Shown here: one piece after another, positions 21,923 to 32,345 of the stretch
Numbering within the stretch: the stretch's first letter is position 1
Layout: every line of letters begins with the position of its first letter
DNA from: Flavobacteriales bacterium
Lineage (GTDB): Bacteria; Bacteroidota; Bacteroidia; Flavobacteriales_F; PHOS-HE28
NCBI GenBank assembly: GCA_016710685.1
Contig: JADJVC010000002.1
Span: 1,090,579-1,154,578, forward strand
Direction of reading: 5' to 3'
Length of the DNA: 64,000 bases
Position numbers and translations under genes: made by a program
The notes under the pieces: model-generated
Databases searched by the model: none
Told to the model about the DNA's origin: nothing
What the model saw: only the letters and a program-made list of their open reading frames with translations

Positions 21923-23783
21923 ATGAAAGAAAAAGAAGTGCTGCGATCGATCCAACAGGTGTTAGCCAACATGCCCGGCGACTGGCTGAAGCTCACCACC
22001 CATCGGCTGGATATCTATGATGAATCGCGGGCAAAGACCCAGTTCCTCGCCGAGTTCGAGCGCTTGTTGCAAGGCGGTGGTGCCGGGCCGGATGCTTATG
22101 CGACGCTGCCAACTGCGTACGATTACATCCGTTTAGGCCATCCCTTGTCGTCGATCCTGGAATGGGCGATCGCCCAGTTGAACGGGGTGCAAGCGGATCA
22201 TGTGATCAGTTTCTCATCGCGGATGATGCCTGTGCTGGCGGTGTTGCGCAAGAACCTCTTGGACAAGAAGCAGACGCGGATCGTGCATACGGAAGAGCTG
22301 CCCGCACATTTCGACGAAGCGATCTTACACTCGGTATATGGATATGCGTTCGAGTTGGTCCGCGTAAAAGAAGGTGAGGTGATCCCGGCATTCAGCGGGT
22401 CCACGATCCTCCTTTCTCAACAGCGCCTATTCGGCAAAATTGAATGGCCTGCGAACGTCGACTTTTTCGTGGGTACGCATGCCCTAGGGAGCGTGATGTT
22501 GGTACATGGCTATGCGAACGCGGCCTACATCAAGGAGATCCAGCATGTGCGGCGCAGGGAATCCATTGCCATGACACCGGCTGATTGCCTTGTGGCGTTG
22601 CAGATGATGGTGGATGGGCCTTCCGTTCCACAGGCGAAACACGATCGCGTAAGGGACATGGCCGCGGTGAAGGCTTCGATCAAGCAGGTGACCAACTCTC
22701 CTACCAAGTCGCTCGTTGCCTCCAGTGGCCTTTCGATGCAATACGCCATTATGATGGGCCTCGTGCATGATGCTCAGGAAGTATACAAGGGCAAGAACAT
22801 CCGTTTCATCGTTCCACCGAATTGCTACGGCGGCACCAACGACCAAGCGCGCCGCGTGGCTGCCTGCAATGCACAAGTGGCGATCGTCGACCTGCTCGTG
22901 GACGGCGATAATGAACTGGTACGAAGCCTCGAAACGATCCTGGAGCAAGTGGCCAAGGAGGATGCCATTCCATACATCATTGCAGATCCCGACCAACCCC
23001 CGCGTGGAGGTGCCCGACATGGAAGCACTGCGCGAAGTACTGAGCAAGAAGCGCAAGACCATTTCGGGTTCCGTGGCGGTGGATCCGGTGTTCATACTGG
23101 ACCAGACCTTCTGTCCGAACGTCCATTTCTTGGGTGAAGGCGACCTGCTCTCCACGGTGCGGACCATCGCCTATGTGAGCGGATCCAAGTTCCCGAGCGG
23201 TGGGCTGTGCACGGCTGGCTTTTGTGTAGGCAATGCACTCACGGACCGCTTGATCGAAGAGATCGACCTCCACCTTCGCCTATGCGACAACGAGGCCACC
23301 GATCTGCAAGTAGAAATTTTGGCCAAGCAACTGCCTTCGATGAACCAACGCATTGCGGATGCATACCGGAACACCCGTGAATTCGTGAGCTTCATCCAAC
23401 GGACATTGCCGGGAGCGAAGATCAATTTCGTTTCCGAAGAATTGGCCGAGCAAGGGTTCACACCATCGGTATTTTCACTGGACCTGCCCACCCAAGGCAA
23501 CACGCACGAAGAACGGGAAGCTTACAAAAGAGCGCTGAACCTGAAATTGATCCACCGGATGATCACGCGGATCCCGCAAGAGAGCAAGTTCTGTGTAAGC
23601 TAGGGGCAGCTGAAAGGATGCTACTGGACCATTCCCGCAACCTCCACGCAAGGAACGACCAAGGAAGGCGATAAGGACTACATCGTCCGCGTGGCCGTTT
23701 CCCCTGATCTGGACCTTGAACAGCACAAGAAGGTTTTTGCGGGGCTTGTGGAGGAGGATGTTGTGGTGAAGATCGGAGTCTGA
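21923..23783 (+). CDS. Fold-type I PLP-dependent enzyme (Cys/Met-metabolism-like), one frameshift and one in-frame TAG
   Basis: Large PLP enzyme of about 620 codons. The C-terminal half carries DQTFCPNVHFL and SGSKFPSGGLCTAGF, where the lysine at 23187-23189 should form the Schiff base, as in the cystathionine gamma-synthase/beta-lyase group. The N-terminal half includes TRIVHTEELPAHFDEAI and SLVASSGLSMQYAIMMG. One shift lies near 23000 (after YIIADP). At 23601-23603 an in-frame TAG is followed by 59 further codons that look coding (GQLKGCYWTIPATSTQG, DYIVRVAVSPDLDLEQHKKV) up to a TGA at 23781. A CAG to TAG change would explain it. The exact reaction is unknown. Confidence 0.7.
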
Positions 23784-24026
23784 ATCACAGTAAGGTCCTC
23801 GCTTCGGGAGCCTGGGTAATTTGTGTGTGCTGAAGGTCTCCGCCACTCCGCGCTATGGCCGGGACGCGGGAGATCCTGAGGAGGATTAAGATTGCTTTAT
23901 CATTCCGTGTCCCTACCCGGCTCCGATACGTCGGAGGGCGCAAATGACAAGCTCGATCATGCCCCCGGGTGCCCGTGAACGCACAGTCCCGTACACCATG
24001 CTATCTTCAGCGCAACCTCATCCACC

Positions 24027-25799
24027 ATGAACGCCACACCAACCTCCGTCCGATCCCTTGCCTTGCTCTTTTGCATCCCTTGGATCACGGCAAGTTTTGC
24101 GCAGGTCACCGCTAGTGTCTCAGCCAGCACCGACAAGGTCGCCAAGGTGGATGCGCTGATGAGCACGTTCGCGGCGTACGACCAATTCACTGGCGCTGTG
24201 CTGGTGGCCGAAAAAGGAAAGGTGATCTACAAGAAAGCATTCGGCATGGCGGACCGGGAATGGGATGTGCCCAACACCACCGACACGAAGTTCCGCCTGG
24301 CCTCCATCACCAAGCAGTTCACGGCGATGTTGATCGTGCAGTTGGTGGCGGAGGGCAAGTTGGCCTTGGACGTTCCCATCGCGCAGTACCTGCCCGATTA
24401 TCCCAAGGTGAATGCGGGGCGGATAACTTTGCACCACTTGCTTTCGCATAGCTCCGGCACGCCGAATTACACGGATTTCCCGAATTACAGGGAGATGATG
24501 GTGCAGCTCCACACCACCGCGCACCTGATGCGCCTGTTCGCCGATTCCACCTCGGCATTCACGCCGGGTGCGCGCTTCGCCTACAGCAATTCGGGCTACA
24601 TGGTGCTGGGCGCCATCGTGGAGCGGATCACGGGCATGTCATACGCACAGGCCTTGCAAGAGCGGATCTTCACGCCATTGGGCATGGCCAGTTCCGGGGT
24701 CGATAACGGGCGATCAGTGTTGAAGAAGCGCGCCAGCGGCTATGATGTGAGCGGGTCCACCGTCACCAATGCCTACTTCATCGACATGTCCACGCCGTTC
24801 AGTGCCGGCGCGATCTATTCCATCGTGGAGGATTTGTTCCTCTGGGACCAGGCCCTCTACACGGAAAAGCTGCTTCCGAAGCAATACAGGGACCTGATGT
24901 TCCAACCGCACATTTCCACGGGCGGTGGCTCCTACGGCTATGGCTGGGGGATCGGAGAACTGGGCGAAGGGAACGGAAAGGAGAAGTCACGGATGGTGAG
25001 CCACAGTGGCGGCATCAACGGTTTCAATACCCTGATCACCCGCATACCGGCGGACAGCATCTTGGTCGTGCTGTTGAACAATACGTCCAATGCGCCGCTC
25101 AGCACCATGACCCTGGCGATCAACGGCATCCTGCACGATCAGCCGTATGATATGCCCAGAAAGTCGTTGGCGAAGACGATCTCCGCGACCATGGAAAAAG
25201 ACGGGATCGAGAAGGCCGTAGCGCAGTTCAACGCGCTGAAGAGTTCCAAAGAGCAGTACCTGGATGAAAGCGAAATGAACATGGCCGGATACGAACTGCT
25301 TTGGGCGGGCAAGAAGCAGGAGGCCGCCGCTTTGCTGAAATTGAACGTGGACGTTTTCCCGAATTCCTCCAACGCTTACGACAGCTATGGCGAAGCCCTG
25401 CTGGCGCTGGGCGATTCAGCGAACGCGATCGCGAACTACAAGCGCTCCATCCAGCTGAACCCGGACAATACCAACGGCATTCAAGTGTTGGAAGGGCTCG
25501 GCATAGCGACCGACGACTTGGCCATAAAGATCCCCTTGGAGAAACTGCAGACGCTGACAGGTGCGTACATCGCGACCAAAGAGACCTCGAACCGGGACCG
25601 GGAGTGGAAGATCGTGATCGACGAAAAGGACGGGCAGCTCTACGGCAACGACGCGGACTACCGCTACAAAATGGTCCCGACCGGCGACAACACCTTCGTG
25701 AACCCGGAGGACGGGACGACCCTGGTCTTTGATACCACCAAGAAGAAAGCGATCTCCTTTGTGATCTTCGGGAAAGTGGTTTTTAAGAAGGTGAAGTGA
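24027..25799 (+). CDS. Periplasmic serine hydrolase of the class C beta-lactamase/DD-peptidase fold
   Basis: 590 residues. The signal peptide ends near SFAQ. The penicillin-binding fold covers residues 40-390 with SITK (S93, K96), YSN (Y186-N188) and the HSGG motif (H326) in place of KTG, the set typical of class C-like esterases and peptidases. Residues about 395-510 carry TPR-like helices (AYDSYGEALLALGDSANAIANYKRSIQLNP), and the C-terminal about 85 residues form a small beta domain (YGNDADYRYKMVPTGDN). This architecture is common in Bacteroidota. Likely substrates are peptides or esters; true beta-lactamase activity is not implied. The gene is intact, in contrast to its neighbours. Confidence 0.88.
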   Translation: MNATPTSVRSLALLFCIPWITASFAQVTASVSASTDKVAKVDALMSTFAAYDQFTGAVLVAEKGKVIYKKAFGMADREWDVPNTTDTKFRLASITKQFTAMLIVQLVAEGKLALDVPIAQYLPDYPKVNAGRITLHHLLSHSSGTPNYTDFPNYREMMVQLHTTAHLMRLFADSTSAFTPGARFAYSNSGYMVLGAIVERITGMSYAQALQERIFTPLGMASSGVDNGRSVLKKRASGYDVSGSTVTNAYFIDMSTPFSAGAIYSIVEDLFLWDQALYTEKLLPKQYRDLMFQPHISTGGGSYGYGWGIGELGEGNGKEKSRMVSHSGGINGFNTLITRIPADSILVVLLNNTSNAPLSTMTLAINGILHDQPYDMPRKSLAKTISATMEKDGIEKAVAQFNALKSSKEQYLDESEMNMAGYELLWAGKKQEAAALLKLNVDVFPNSSNAYDSYGEALLALGDSANAIANYKRSIQLNPDNTNGIQVLEGLGIATDDLAIKIPLEKLQTLTGAYIATKETSNRDREWKIVIDEKDGQLYGNDADYRYKMVPTGDNTFVNPEDGTTLVFDTTKKKAISFVIFGKVVFKKVK

Positions 25800-25865
25800 T
25801 GGGGCGGGTGGCGTAGCGTGCCTCGTCGCTGGGTTCTCAGTGCGAGGCGTTGTCGGAGTGAAAAA

Positions 25866-27025
25866 TCAATCCTGCGTTATGGCCACTTTCCGCACTACTA
25901 CCTTTCCGTTGCTGTATTCGCTGCGGACCAAATAGACCCCGGCAGAGAGCCTTCCATCCGTAACCGGCCATGTTCCGCAGATACGCCCCATGGCGTCCAA
26001 GACCCATTGATGGATCGGTGCTTCATCGCCACATGTGGTTGACGCCACCACGGGGGAATAGCTGAACGGACCATCGGTGTCGATCTCCTTAAACCGGTAA
26101 TAGACCGTGGTATCGAAATGTTCCGGGTCCGTGAACGAATAGGCGATGGTTTGCTGTGAGTTACCTGCGCCCATTAATGTTCCGATGACTTGCCAATCTA
26201 AAATATCCTCGCTGCGTTCAACTTCGAAGTGGTCGCTGTTGTGTTCGAAGCGGTGGTCCAATGCAATTGCGTGGCCCCGCTCTCACATTCGGCATCAAAG
26301 GACAACAGCTCTATGGGCAACGATGTTGCCAGGTCAACACTGATGTCATCGATATAATACAAGGAACCGGAAAATCCACTGGCACCCAAGGCTTGATAGG
26401 TCATAGCTCCCCACGGCACAAAGCTCCCGAAACAGATGTATTGGAAAGGCTGTGCGGCCGTGAAGGTCATGGTATGATATTCCCAGGTCGTGGAGAAGAT
26501 CGCCGGGCAATTCGATCTGCGGGGTATACACGATCGATTGGCAGGAACTGGACCAATGGCGCCATGCTAAAGGCGACTCAATATAGTTGACTCCAAAGGG
26601 GTGTATCGTACTGAAACCATTGGTCAGCCAGAACCCCACCTTGTAGGTTTCCCCACTACCAAAGGCGATGTAAGGGAGGTTTGTATGTACTCCCGAAAGT
26701 TTATATTGGTCCAATACCACGGTACGAAAGCTGACATGCCATTACCCGTATGAGGCATCAAATTGGCCCAATAGGTTGCCGGTGGTTGACATCCCCAGGA
26801 CCCGGCCGTGTGGTAGAATTCCGGCGACCCTGCCCCGTCGAGCGGCAAGGAGCAAGCTCCGCTCGAAGAAGTCCAACCTGTAGCTCGGCAGATCTGTCCG
26901 TAATTATCAGGTGGAATCGTGTACGACTCGAACCCGGGATTGTTAACCAGATTCTGAGCGTGGATGCCATTTGGAAATGCCAACAGCACTACCAGGAAAC
27001 AAGAGGATGCAAGCGGCCTCAGCAA
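25866..27025 (-). CDS. Secreted T9SS cargo protein, three frameshifts
   Basis: A signal peptide (LRPLASSCFLVVLLAFPNGIHAQ) precedes NLVNNPGFESY, the N-terminal carbohydrate-binding-like module common in gliding bacteria. It continues with FREYIQTSLTSPLVVG/ETYKVGFWLTNG, YYIDDISVDL and the linker LPIELLSFDAEC..HWTTAS/EHNSDHFEVERSEDI. The C-terminus (VLDAMGRICGTW, GVYLVRSEYSNGKVVVRKV) is a T9SS sorting domain. Frame changes lie near 26655 (in GGGGAAA), 26468 and 26240. The start is uncertain: no ATG sits directly before the signal peptide, so a TTG at 27025 is given. Function beyond surface export is unknown. Confidence 0.7.
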
Positions 27026-27363
27026 ACTGCCAGTTTGTATTTCCGTAACGCGTTCAGGTACGGTTTGCCCGTTACATTCCACTACCAAGCTCTTCCGGAT
27101 ATCAGTGTTAAGCAACCCAGCTATGCACGTTTCTTTGGAAGTCAGACGAGGGAACAACCAATAGCGTCGTGCGCGGAAATATCCGGCAAGTACAAGGAAC
27201 TGATCAATAGCTGAGCCTGCCATTGTCTGATACTTGCCAATTCACCCTACCCTATGCCTGCAGAAGAATTTGAGCTGTGCCATGTCCTCATTGGAAGACG
27301 GCCTTCTTCCAAAGCCGCATTGTAGAAATACGCATTGGTCGATCGGTACCAAAGATACTAGGA

Positions 27364-28165
27364 TTAACCCGGTACAGGCACGCATGCCGCAGTATGTTGC
27401 GAAACGAATGCGATCGTGAGGTCGACAACGTCGGTACTCTTCATCCGATGACCGGCGTTCCGGGTGATGTGCAGCTTGGAATCAGGCCATGCATGATGGA
27501 GCGTTTGTGCATAGTGTACGGGTACTTCGAGGTCTCCTTCATCATGTATCACCAACCCCGGCCCATTGAGGTGCGGCCCGTACTTTTTCGAATCATAGTA
27601 GTCCACCTCGTGGCCGGTCCTTTGGTGGAAAAAGACACGCATGGCTCCTTCTGCCCTCCTGCTGATCCCCACCAGGTCCCGGAAATGAGAAAGAAATCTT
27701 CGGCATGGCCAGGAGCTGCAATAACCGCCATGGGCGGATGGACCTCGTTCGGCCTTTCATGTAAATAATGCATGGCCGCGAACCCTCCCATGCTGTGGGC
27801 GATGATGGCGTGCACACCTCCGACATCAGCGAGTAACTGCCCGACCAGCTCTACATAAATGGGTATGTTCATGACCTTTCCTTCCGATGCGCCGTGGGCC
27901 GGTGCATCGATGGCGACTCAGTATATTCCGCATGGTCGAACTGCTCAATAAATCGTTTCCAGTGAAACGAATTGCTCTGCCAGCCATGAAGGAAAGAATC
28001 CTTTTTTGACCTGTTCCCCAATGGTAGGTCTTCACTGTTCTGTTCTGAAAAACGAGGTCCACTTTGCGGCCTGCGGTGTTCAGGAAATCGGCTTGGTGTT
28101 CCTTCAGGCCCGGTGCGAAGGGGTGACAAAAAATGAAGAAACCTTGTTTCCCCGCTCGGCTTCAT
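27364..28165 (-). CDS. Alpha/beta hydrolase, frameshifted, coupled to a TetR gene
   Basis: Segments read in order LNTAGRKVDLVFQNRTVKTY, FLHGWQSNSFHWKRFIEQF, IDAPAHGASEGKVMNIPIY, the nucleophile elbow AHSMGGFAAMHYL, VFFHQRTGHEVDYY, the acid in IHDEGDLEVPVHYAQ and the histidine in NAGHRMKSTDVVDL. The catalytic triad is therefore complete. At least three frame changes occur, one in a run of six A (about 28010) and others near 27900 and 27640. The ATG at 28163-28165 overlaps a possible TetR stop. The gene is likely controlled by the adjacent repressor. Substrate unknown. Confidence 0.72.
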
Positions 28166-28741
28166 TTGGTCAACTTGTTGTTTCAAAAGGCTGATCACAT
28201 CGCGCAGGTGTTTTGTGGCTCCGGTTACTTTCATCATGCCGATCGCTCCTTCAACAGAAGCCACGAGGAGCGAAGCGAACGAAGATGGGTCTACGCGCGG
28301 TGCGAGTTGTCCGTGTTCGATCACTTGGCTACGATATGCTGCACGGCGCCATGCAGTTTTCGTGTTACTTCGTCCACCACATCGCGTAGGCCGGAGTCGG
28401 AATCGTCCATTTCGATGGAGGCATTCGTTAACAGGCACCCCCGTGAAACGGTGGATTGACGGTATATGCAGCGTAAAAATCCAAGATCGCAGTAGTTTGT
28501 CCGGTGCCGTATGCTCTGCTTTTACCAAGGCGGAAACGGTGCTCATCATGTGGTCGCACATAAAGACCAATGCTTCGCGCTCCAACCCTTCCTTGGAACC
28601 GAAATGACGATAGATCGCTCCTTTGGTCAACTCGGTTGCGGTAGTGATGTCGGAGAGCGAAGTGGCTTTGTAGCCTTGCACGTTGAAGAGCTTGGAGGCT
28701 TCATTCAAGATGTGCTTTCGGGTGTGTTCCGCGTTTCCCAT
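28162..28741 (-). CDS. TetR/AcrR family transcriptional regulator, frameshifted
   Basis: The N-terminal HTH is clear: TRKHILNEASKLFNVQGYKATSLSDI..ELTKGAIYRHFGSKEGL. The ligand-binding part includes CDHMMSTVSALVKAEHTAPDKLL and, near the end, SFASLLVASVEGAIGMMK and HLRDVISLLKQQVDQM. Between 28330 and 28440 the frame is off; the displaced frame reads LLTNASIEMDDSDSGLRDVVDEV, which fits the family. A CCCCC run lies at the shift. With one more shift the gene would stop at 28162-28164 overlapping the hydrolase ATG. It likely represses itself and the hydrolase through the palindrome in front of it. Confidence 0.8.
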
Positions 28742-28745
28742 GGAA

Positions 28746-28766
28746 CAAAGATACTGAACGGTATCT
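28746..28766 (-). promoter_or_regulatory. tetR promoter with overlapping perfect palindrome AGATAC-N6-GTATCT
   Basis: On the reverse strand the exact -7 box TATCTTTG (28746-28753) ends 4 nt before the ATG at 28741, predicting a leaderless mRNA. Overlapping it is an inverted repeat at 28749-28766 with perfect 6-bp arms. A TetR dimer bound there would cover the box, giving autorepression. Confidence 0.65.
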
Positions 28767-28993
28767 ATTTCGGCATTTCATTCTTCCGCTGATTCCGATG
28801 AGGGTAGCGTGGCGGAGAATATGGGACAACCAGGGATCAACGGGGAGCCTCATGGGCCGGTATTCGCGGAGTTCCCTGAAAAGCAACTTTTGCGGCCCGA
28901 TCAAACATGGATGATAAGCGCGGGATCCTTTTTGATCTTGCACGGACCTGACCAATAGTTAACTTTCGACTTCACTTAAAAACCACCAACCCC

Positions 28994-29567
28994 ATGCATA
29001 AGCTACTGAGCACTCTTCCGATCGCAGGCATCCTCCTGTTCGCGGCATGCGAAAATGCCGAACACGAAAGGCCGAGCACCATGACCCCATGAATGCAATG
29101 CACGCGGAAATGATGAAGACCGATAGTATGGCGAAGGCCCAAGAGGCAATGGTGACTGCCATCAACGACCGGTTCAACAGCAACAACATGGAAGGCATAG
29201 AAACATTGATGACCGCCGACTTCGTGGATCACCAGATGGACCCTTCGATCAAAACCACCGGCATCCAGAGCATTAAGGACCTGTTGAACATGTACCACAC
29301 GGCCTTTCCCGATGTAAAGCAGGAGATCCTCGGCATGGCTACCAAGGGTGACCGCACGTATTTCCAGATCCGCATCACCGGCACCAATACGGGACCTTGG
29401 GGCGAGATGCCCGCAACGGGCAAGGTGATGGACGTGATGGGCTGCGACGTGATGCGCTTTGAGAACGGCAAGGTCGCAGAGCATTGGGGATACACGGAAG
29501 AGGCCAAGATGATGATGCAGCTGGGCCTGATGCCACCGCCCGCGGCTCCGGAGGGAAGCGCATTTCC
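28994..29567 (+). CDS. SnoaL-like (NTF2-fold ester cyclase type) lipoprotein, frameshifted, 3' end lost at a junction
   Basis: The lipoprotein signal is KLLSTLPIAGILLFAAC with lipobox cysteine. After a frame change near 29060 the NTF2-like domain reads AMVTAINDRFNSNNMEGIE, TADFVDHQMDP, MYHTAFPDVKQEIL and ITGTNTGPWGEMPATGK, then FENGKVAEHWGYTEEAKMM. This matches the SnoaL/ester cyclase pattern. After MPPPAAPEGS (29567) the frame runs into sequence antisense to a D15-type gene, with no natural stop. The true C-terminus is probably only a few residues away. Enzymatic activity is not demonstrable. Confidence 0.75.
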
Positions 29568-30322
29568 ACCTGACCCGCGTAATACCTGCTGCCCCGGAAG
29601 CGGTTGCTGTAAAAGCCGCGCAGGGTATTGGTGCCGCCCAATGCGTAACGGAACAGGTAACTGGGGTCGCCACCGGCATAGCCACCACTGAGGCGGGCGG
29701 CCAGCACGTAGCGCGAATCGTGGATGTACCGGAAGTAGCGCAGGTCCGCGTTCACCAGCAGTGCACCGCGATCGGCGCCTGCCACGTTCAGCTCGCGGGG
29801 AACGTCCTCCAGGGAAAGCTGACCGAAGAAACCCTTCTTCGTGCTGAAGGTGTTGTCCCGCGTGTCCAATTGCACGGAGGCGCCGAAGCCCAGCGTGTTT
29901 TCATCAGGGAACACCTGACCGCTGAGCTGCTCATCATCGCGGTCCTCCGCGCGCGTCTCGTGGCGGCCGCGCAGATCGGCGAAGAGACTGGTGCTCCACG
30001 ACCGGTGCAGGTCGTAAGTGAGTTTGGGCCGCAGCTGGTAGACCGATGCATAGATCTTCTCAAACACGTCGGCATTGGTGGCGCTACCCTCGCCGAAGTA
30101 GTATTGGAAGTAATCCGAGAAGGACGCTGCGACGTTGAGATCGGTGCGCTTGAACAGCCCATAGCGTGTGTGGTCCACCAGCACGTTGACCTGCCCGCTA
30201 AGGATGGCCTGCACCTGACCGGAGAAGAAGCTGCCCGGCGTGCGCAGCGGAAAGCGGAAGTAGGCGCCACCAAGGATGAGCCCCAGCACCGGGTCATAGC
30301 CGATCGCCCGGCGATACGGCAT
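29568..30322 (-). pseudogene. D15/BamA-type outer-membrane barrel fragment, truncated at its 3' end
   Basis: Reads MPYRRAIGYDPVLGLILGGAYF, then barrel strands (FFSGQVQAILSGQVNVLV, YFQYYFGEGSATNADVF, LGFGASVQLDTRDNTFSTKKG) and the D15 block YALGGTNTLRGFYSNRFRGSRYYAGQVEMRF. This matches BamA/TamA-family barrels. It breaks off right after VEMRF, where about 70 more residues including the last strands are expected. At the other end there is no signal peptide; an ATG at 30322 overlaps the amidohydrolase 3' end. It is either part of a fused or frameshifted product or a fragment bounded by rearrangements. Confidence 0.7.
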
Positions 30323-32059
30323 AGTCCGAAGGGCGGATGGGGACCGGGGCCGGGGCGCTATAGGCCAATGTGTCGCTGCGATCGAACACCAGCTTTCCAT
30401 CGCTGTACGTGCGCACCACTTGCGTGTCGTATAGCCCCATTCCATCCCTTTCGAATACGGGCCGGTCCAACACCACGAAGTCGGCCCACTGCCCGGTGGC
30501 GATGGTCCCGAAGGATTTGTCCTCGCCCAGCACGTACGCACCGTTCGCCGTGTAGGCCCGCACCGCTTCCTCCACCGTGATGGTCTTCCCTTCGGTCCCC
30601 GCTATCGGCGTTCCGTCCGGTGCGCGTCCGGTCACGTTCACGGCCATGGCCGGGAATGGATTGAGCCCGTCGATCATAGGGTAGTTCGCGAAGAGCGTAT
30701 CCATGCCGTAGGGGAGGTCGCTGGTGAGCGCGCCACGCGCCATGCGCACCTTGGTCCGTGTATCGAGCAGCCGACTTGGATCAAAGGGCTCGCCACCTTC
30801 CGGATGAACGCTGGAATAGTATCGGATCAAAGCGTCCATATCAAAGGTCTGCCCGCCGATGATGGTGACGGCAAGCCCTTGATCATGGATGCGTTGCACC
30901 TGTTCCGATGAGGCATAGCCCGCATGGTCCACCACATGCCGGTGCGGACCCAAGCGGCCCCCATACTTGGCATCTGCATCCAACAAGCGCTCAATGCCCT
31001 CCGCACCCTGCACATGGAACGCGTGGGTCTCCTGAGGGTACAGCAGGAAGATGTCCTTCAGTTGGCGGTCGTCCAGAAAGACCGTTCCTCCCGGCTCAAC
31101 GGCCTGTCCGGCATCATCCGGAACGGAGAGCGACATGTCCACGAAGTGCTTCATGGCATGGTAATGCACGCGCTCCAGGTCCACACCGGAGGGGATCAGG
31201 CGCAGCTTCTTCTGGCCGAGGCCGGCCATCAGCCCCGCGGTCAGTGGGATGCGACCATAGCTGCGTGCCCGGACGCGCATCTGGAGAAGCCCATGCTTCT
31301 GTAGTTGCTGGTAGATCTTGAGGTTGTAGGGGCTGAAGGTGTTGTCGCCGATGGTGGTGATCCCATAAGAGAGCGCCTTTCGTTGGGCCAGACCGATCGC
31401 CTCCTCGATCGTGGCCGCCGAGAAATGACCGCTCACGGCCTTGTTCGCTTCCATCGCCGCTGCTTCGAACAAGTAACCCGTGAGTCGGCCAGAGGCGTCG
31501 TTCCCGATGGTGCCGTCCGTGATACGCGTACCTGGAGTGAAACCCATGGAACGCATGGCCGCCGAGTTGGCGAGGGCCGCATGTCCGCTCTTCAGGAAGA
31601 TGACAGCCGGGGTGGTCGGGAACACCTCGTCCATAAGATCGATCGGCCGTTCGATGCCCTGCAACGGCGGAAAACCCAGATCGCGCCCCACATACATGCC
31701 GTCCAGCAATTCGCCCTTTGTTCCCACCATCCGTGCCTTCCAAGAGGCGGTGGTCGCCACATCGAAAAATCCGACTTGAAGCATTCCCAAGGCACCATCG
31801 ATGAAATGGATGTGGCTGTCCACGATCCCCGGTATCACCGTGGCGCCCTCCAGGTCCACGCGCGATCAAAGGCAGTGGGTCCTTCGGGCGGCGCGCCCTC
31901 TCCCACTTCTACGAAACGCCCACCCTCCACCACGAAGTAGGTAGCGAAGTGTCCGACGCTATCCGAAGTGAAGATGTGTCCGTTAAAAAAGAGCGTACGC
32001 TGCGCTTGGGCAGCGTTGCATGCCAGCAGCGTGAACCAGAATGCCGAGCGGACCGACAT
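30294..32059 (-). CDS. Exported YtcJ-type amidohydrolase (amidohydrolase_3), one frameshift
   Basis: Metal-dependent hydrolase of the amidohydrolase superfamily with a signal peptide (SAFWFTLLACNAAQA), so probably periplasmic. Blocks: TLFFNGHIFTSDSVGH, then after a shift near 31863 the metal motif VIPGIVDSHIHFIDGA, then VRARSYGRIPL, HAFHVQGAEG, HRHVVDHAGY, a TSDLPYG region and the closing WADFVVLDRPVF..VVRTYSDGKLVF. Joined length is about 588 residues. After GKLVF, where the family normally ends, about 26 residues follow (SAPAPVPIRPSDY), running into the D15 fragment. Substrate unknown. Confidence 0.82.
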
Positions 32060-32250
32060 GGCCTTTCTTGAGGCCCGAAAATTAAATGTGGCCAAGCATC
32101 CTTGCAACGGTTCATGCCACGTAAAAACGGACGTTGAGAACCGCGCCACAACGAAGTATGCCATGTCCAAAACGTTCCGCCGAGGAACTGGTGCGACCAC
32201 CGGGCAAGGAACACCGGCTGGTAACAAGCGACACCTGCTTTAGATTATCA

Positions 32251-32270
32251 ATCGTACTTTTGCGATGAAT
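32251..32270 (+). promoter_or_regulatory. Candidate ArsR operator and promoter of arsC-ACR3
   Basis: The 20-bp word ATCGTACTTTTGCGATGAAT agrees at 17 of 20 positions with the word at 37528-37547 upstream of arsR. It contains a -7 box TACTTTTG (32255-32262). ATCG and CGAT form an imperfect dyad. The leader to the arsC ATG would be about 77 nt. Confidence 0.6.
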
Positions 32271-32345
32271 AGAATTCAACGAACAGCCACGCGTTCCACC
32301 TTCGCTCTTTGTAAACCTGCCAAAAGCAATACTTGCAGTTGAACC

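Noticed and set aside
23601..23603. TAG as pyrrolysine or recoded amber
   Set aside because: No pyl genes seen, and UAG is used as an ordinary stop elsewhere in the window (for example the 31-residue ORF at 59503). A nonsense change or miscall is simpler.
29568..29691. C-terminal extension of the SnoaL lipoprotein (cysteine-rich tail)
   Set aside because: This part is antisense to conserved D15 barrel sequence, so the cysteine-rich tail is a junction artefact and not a real domain.
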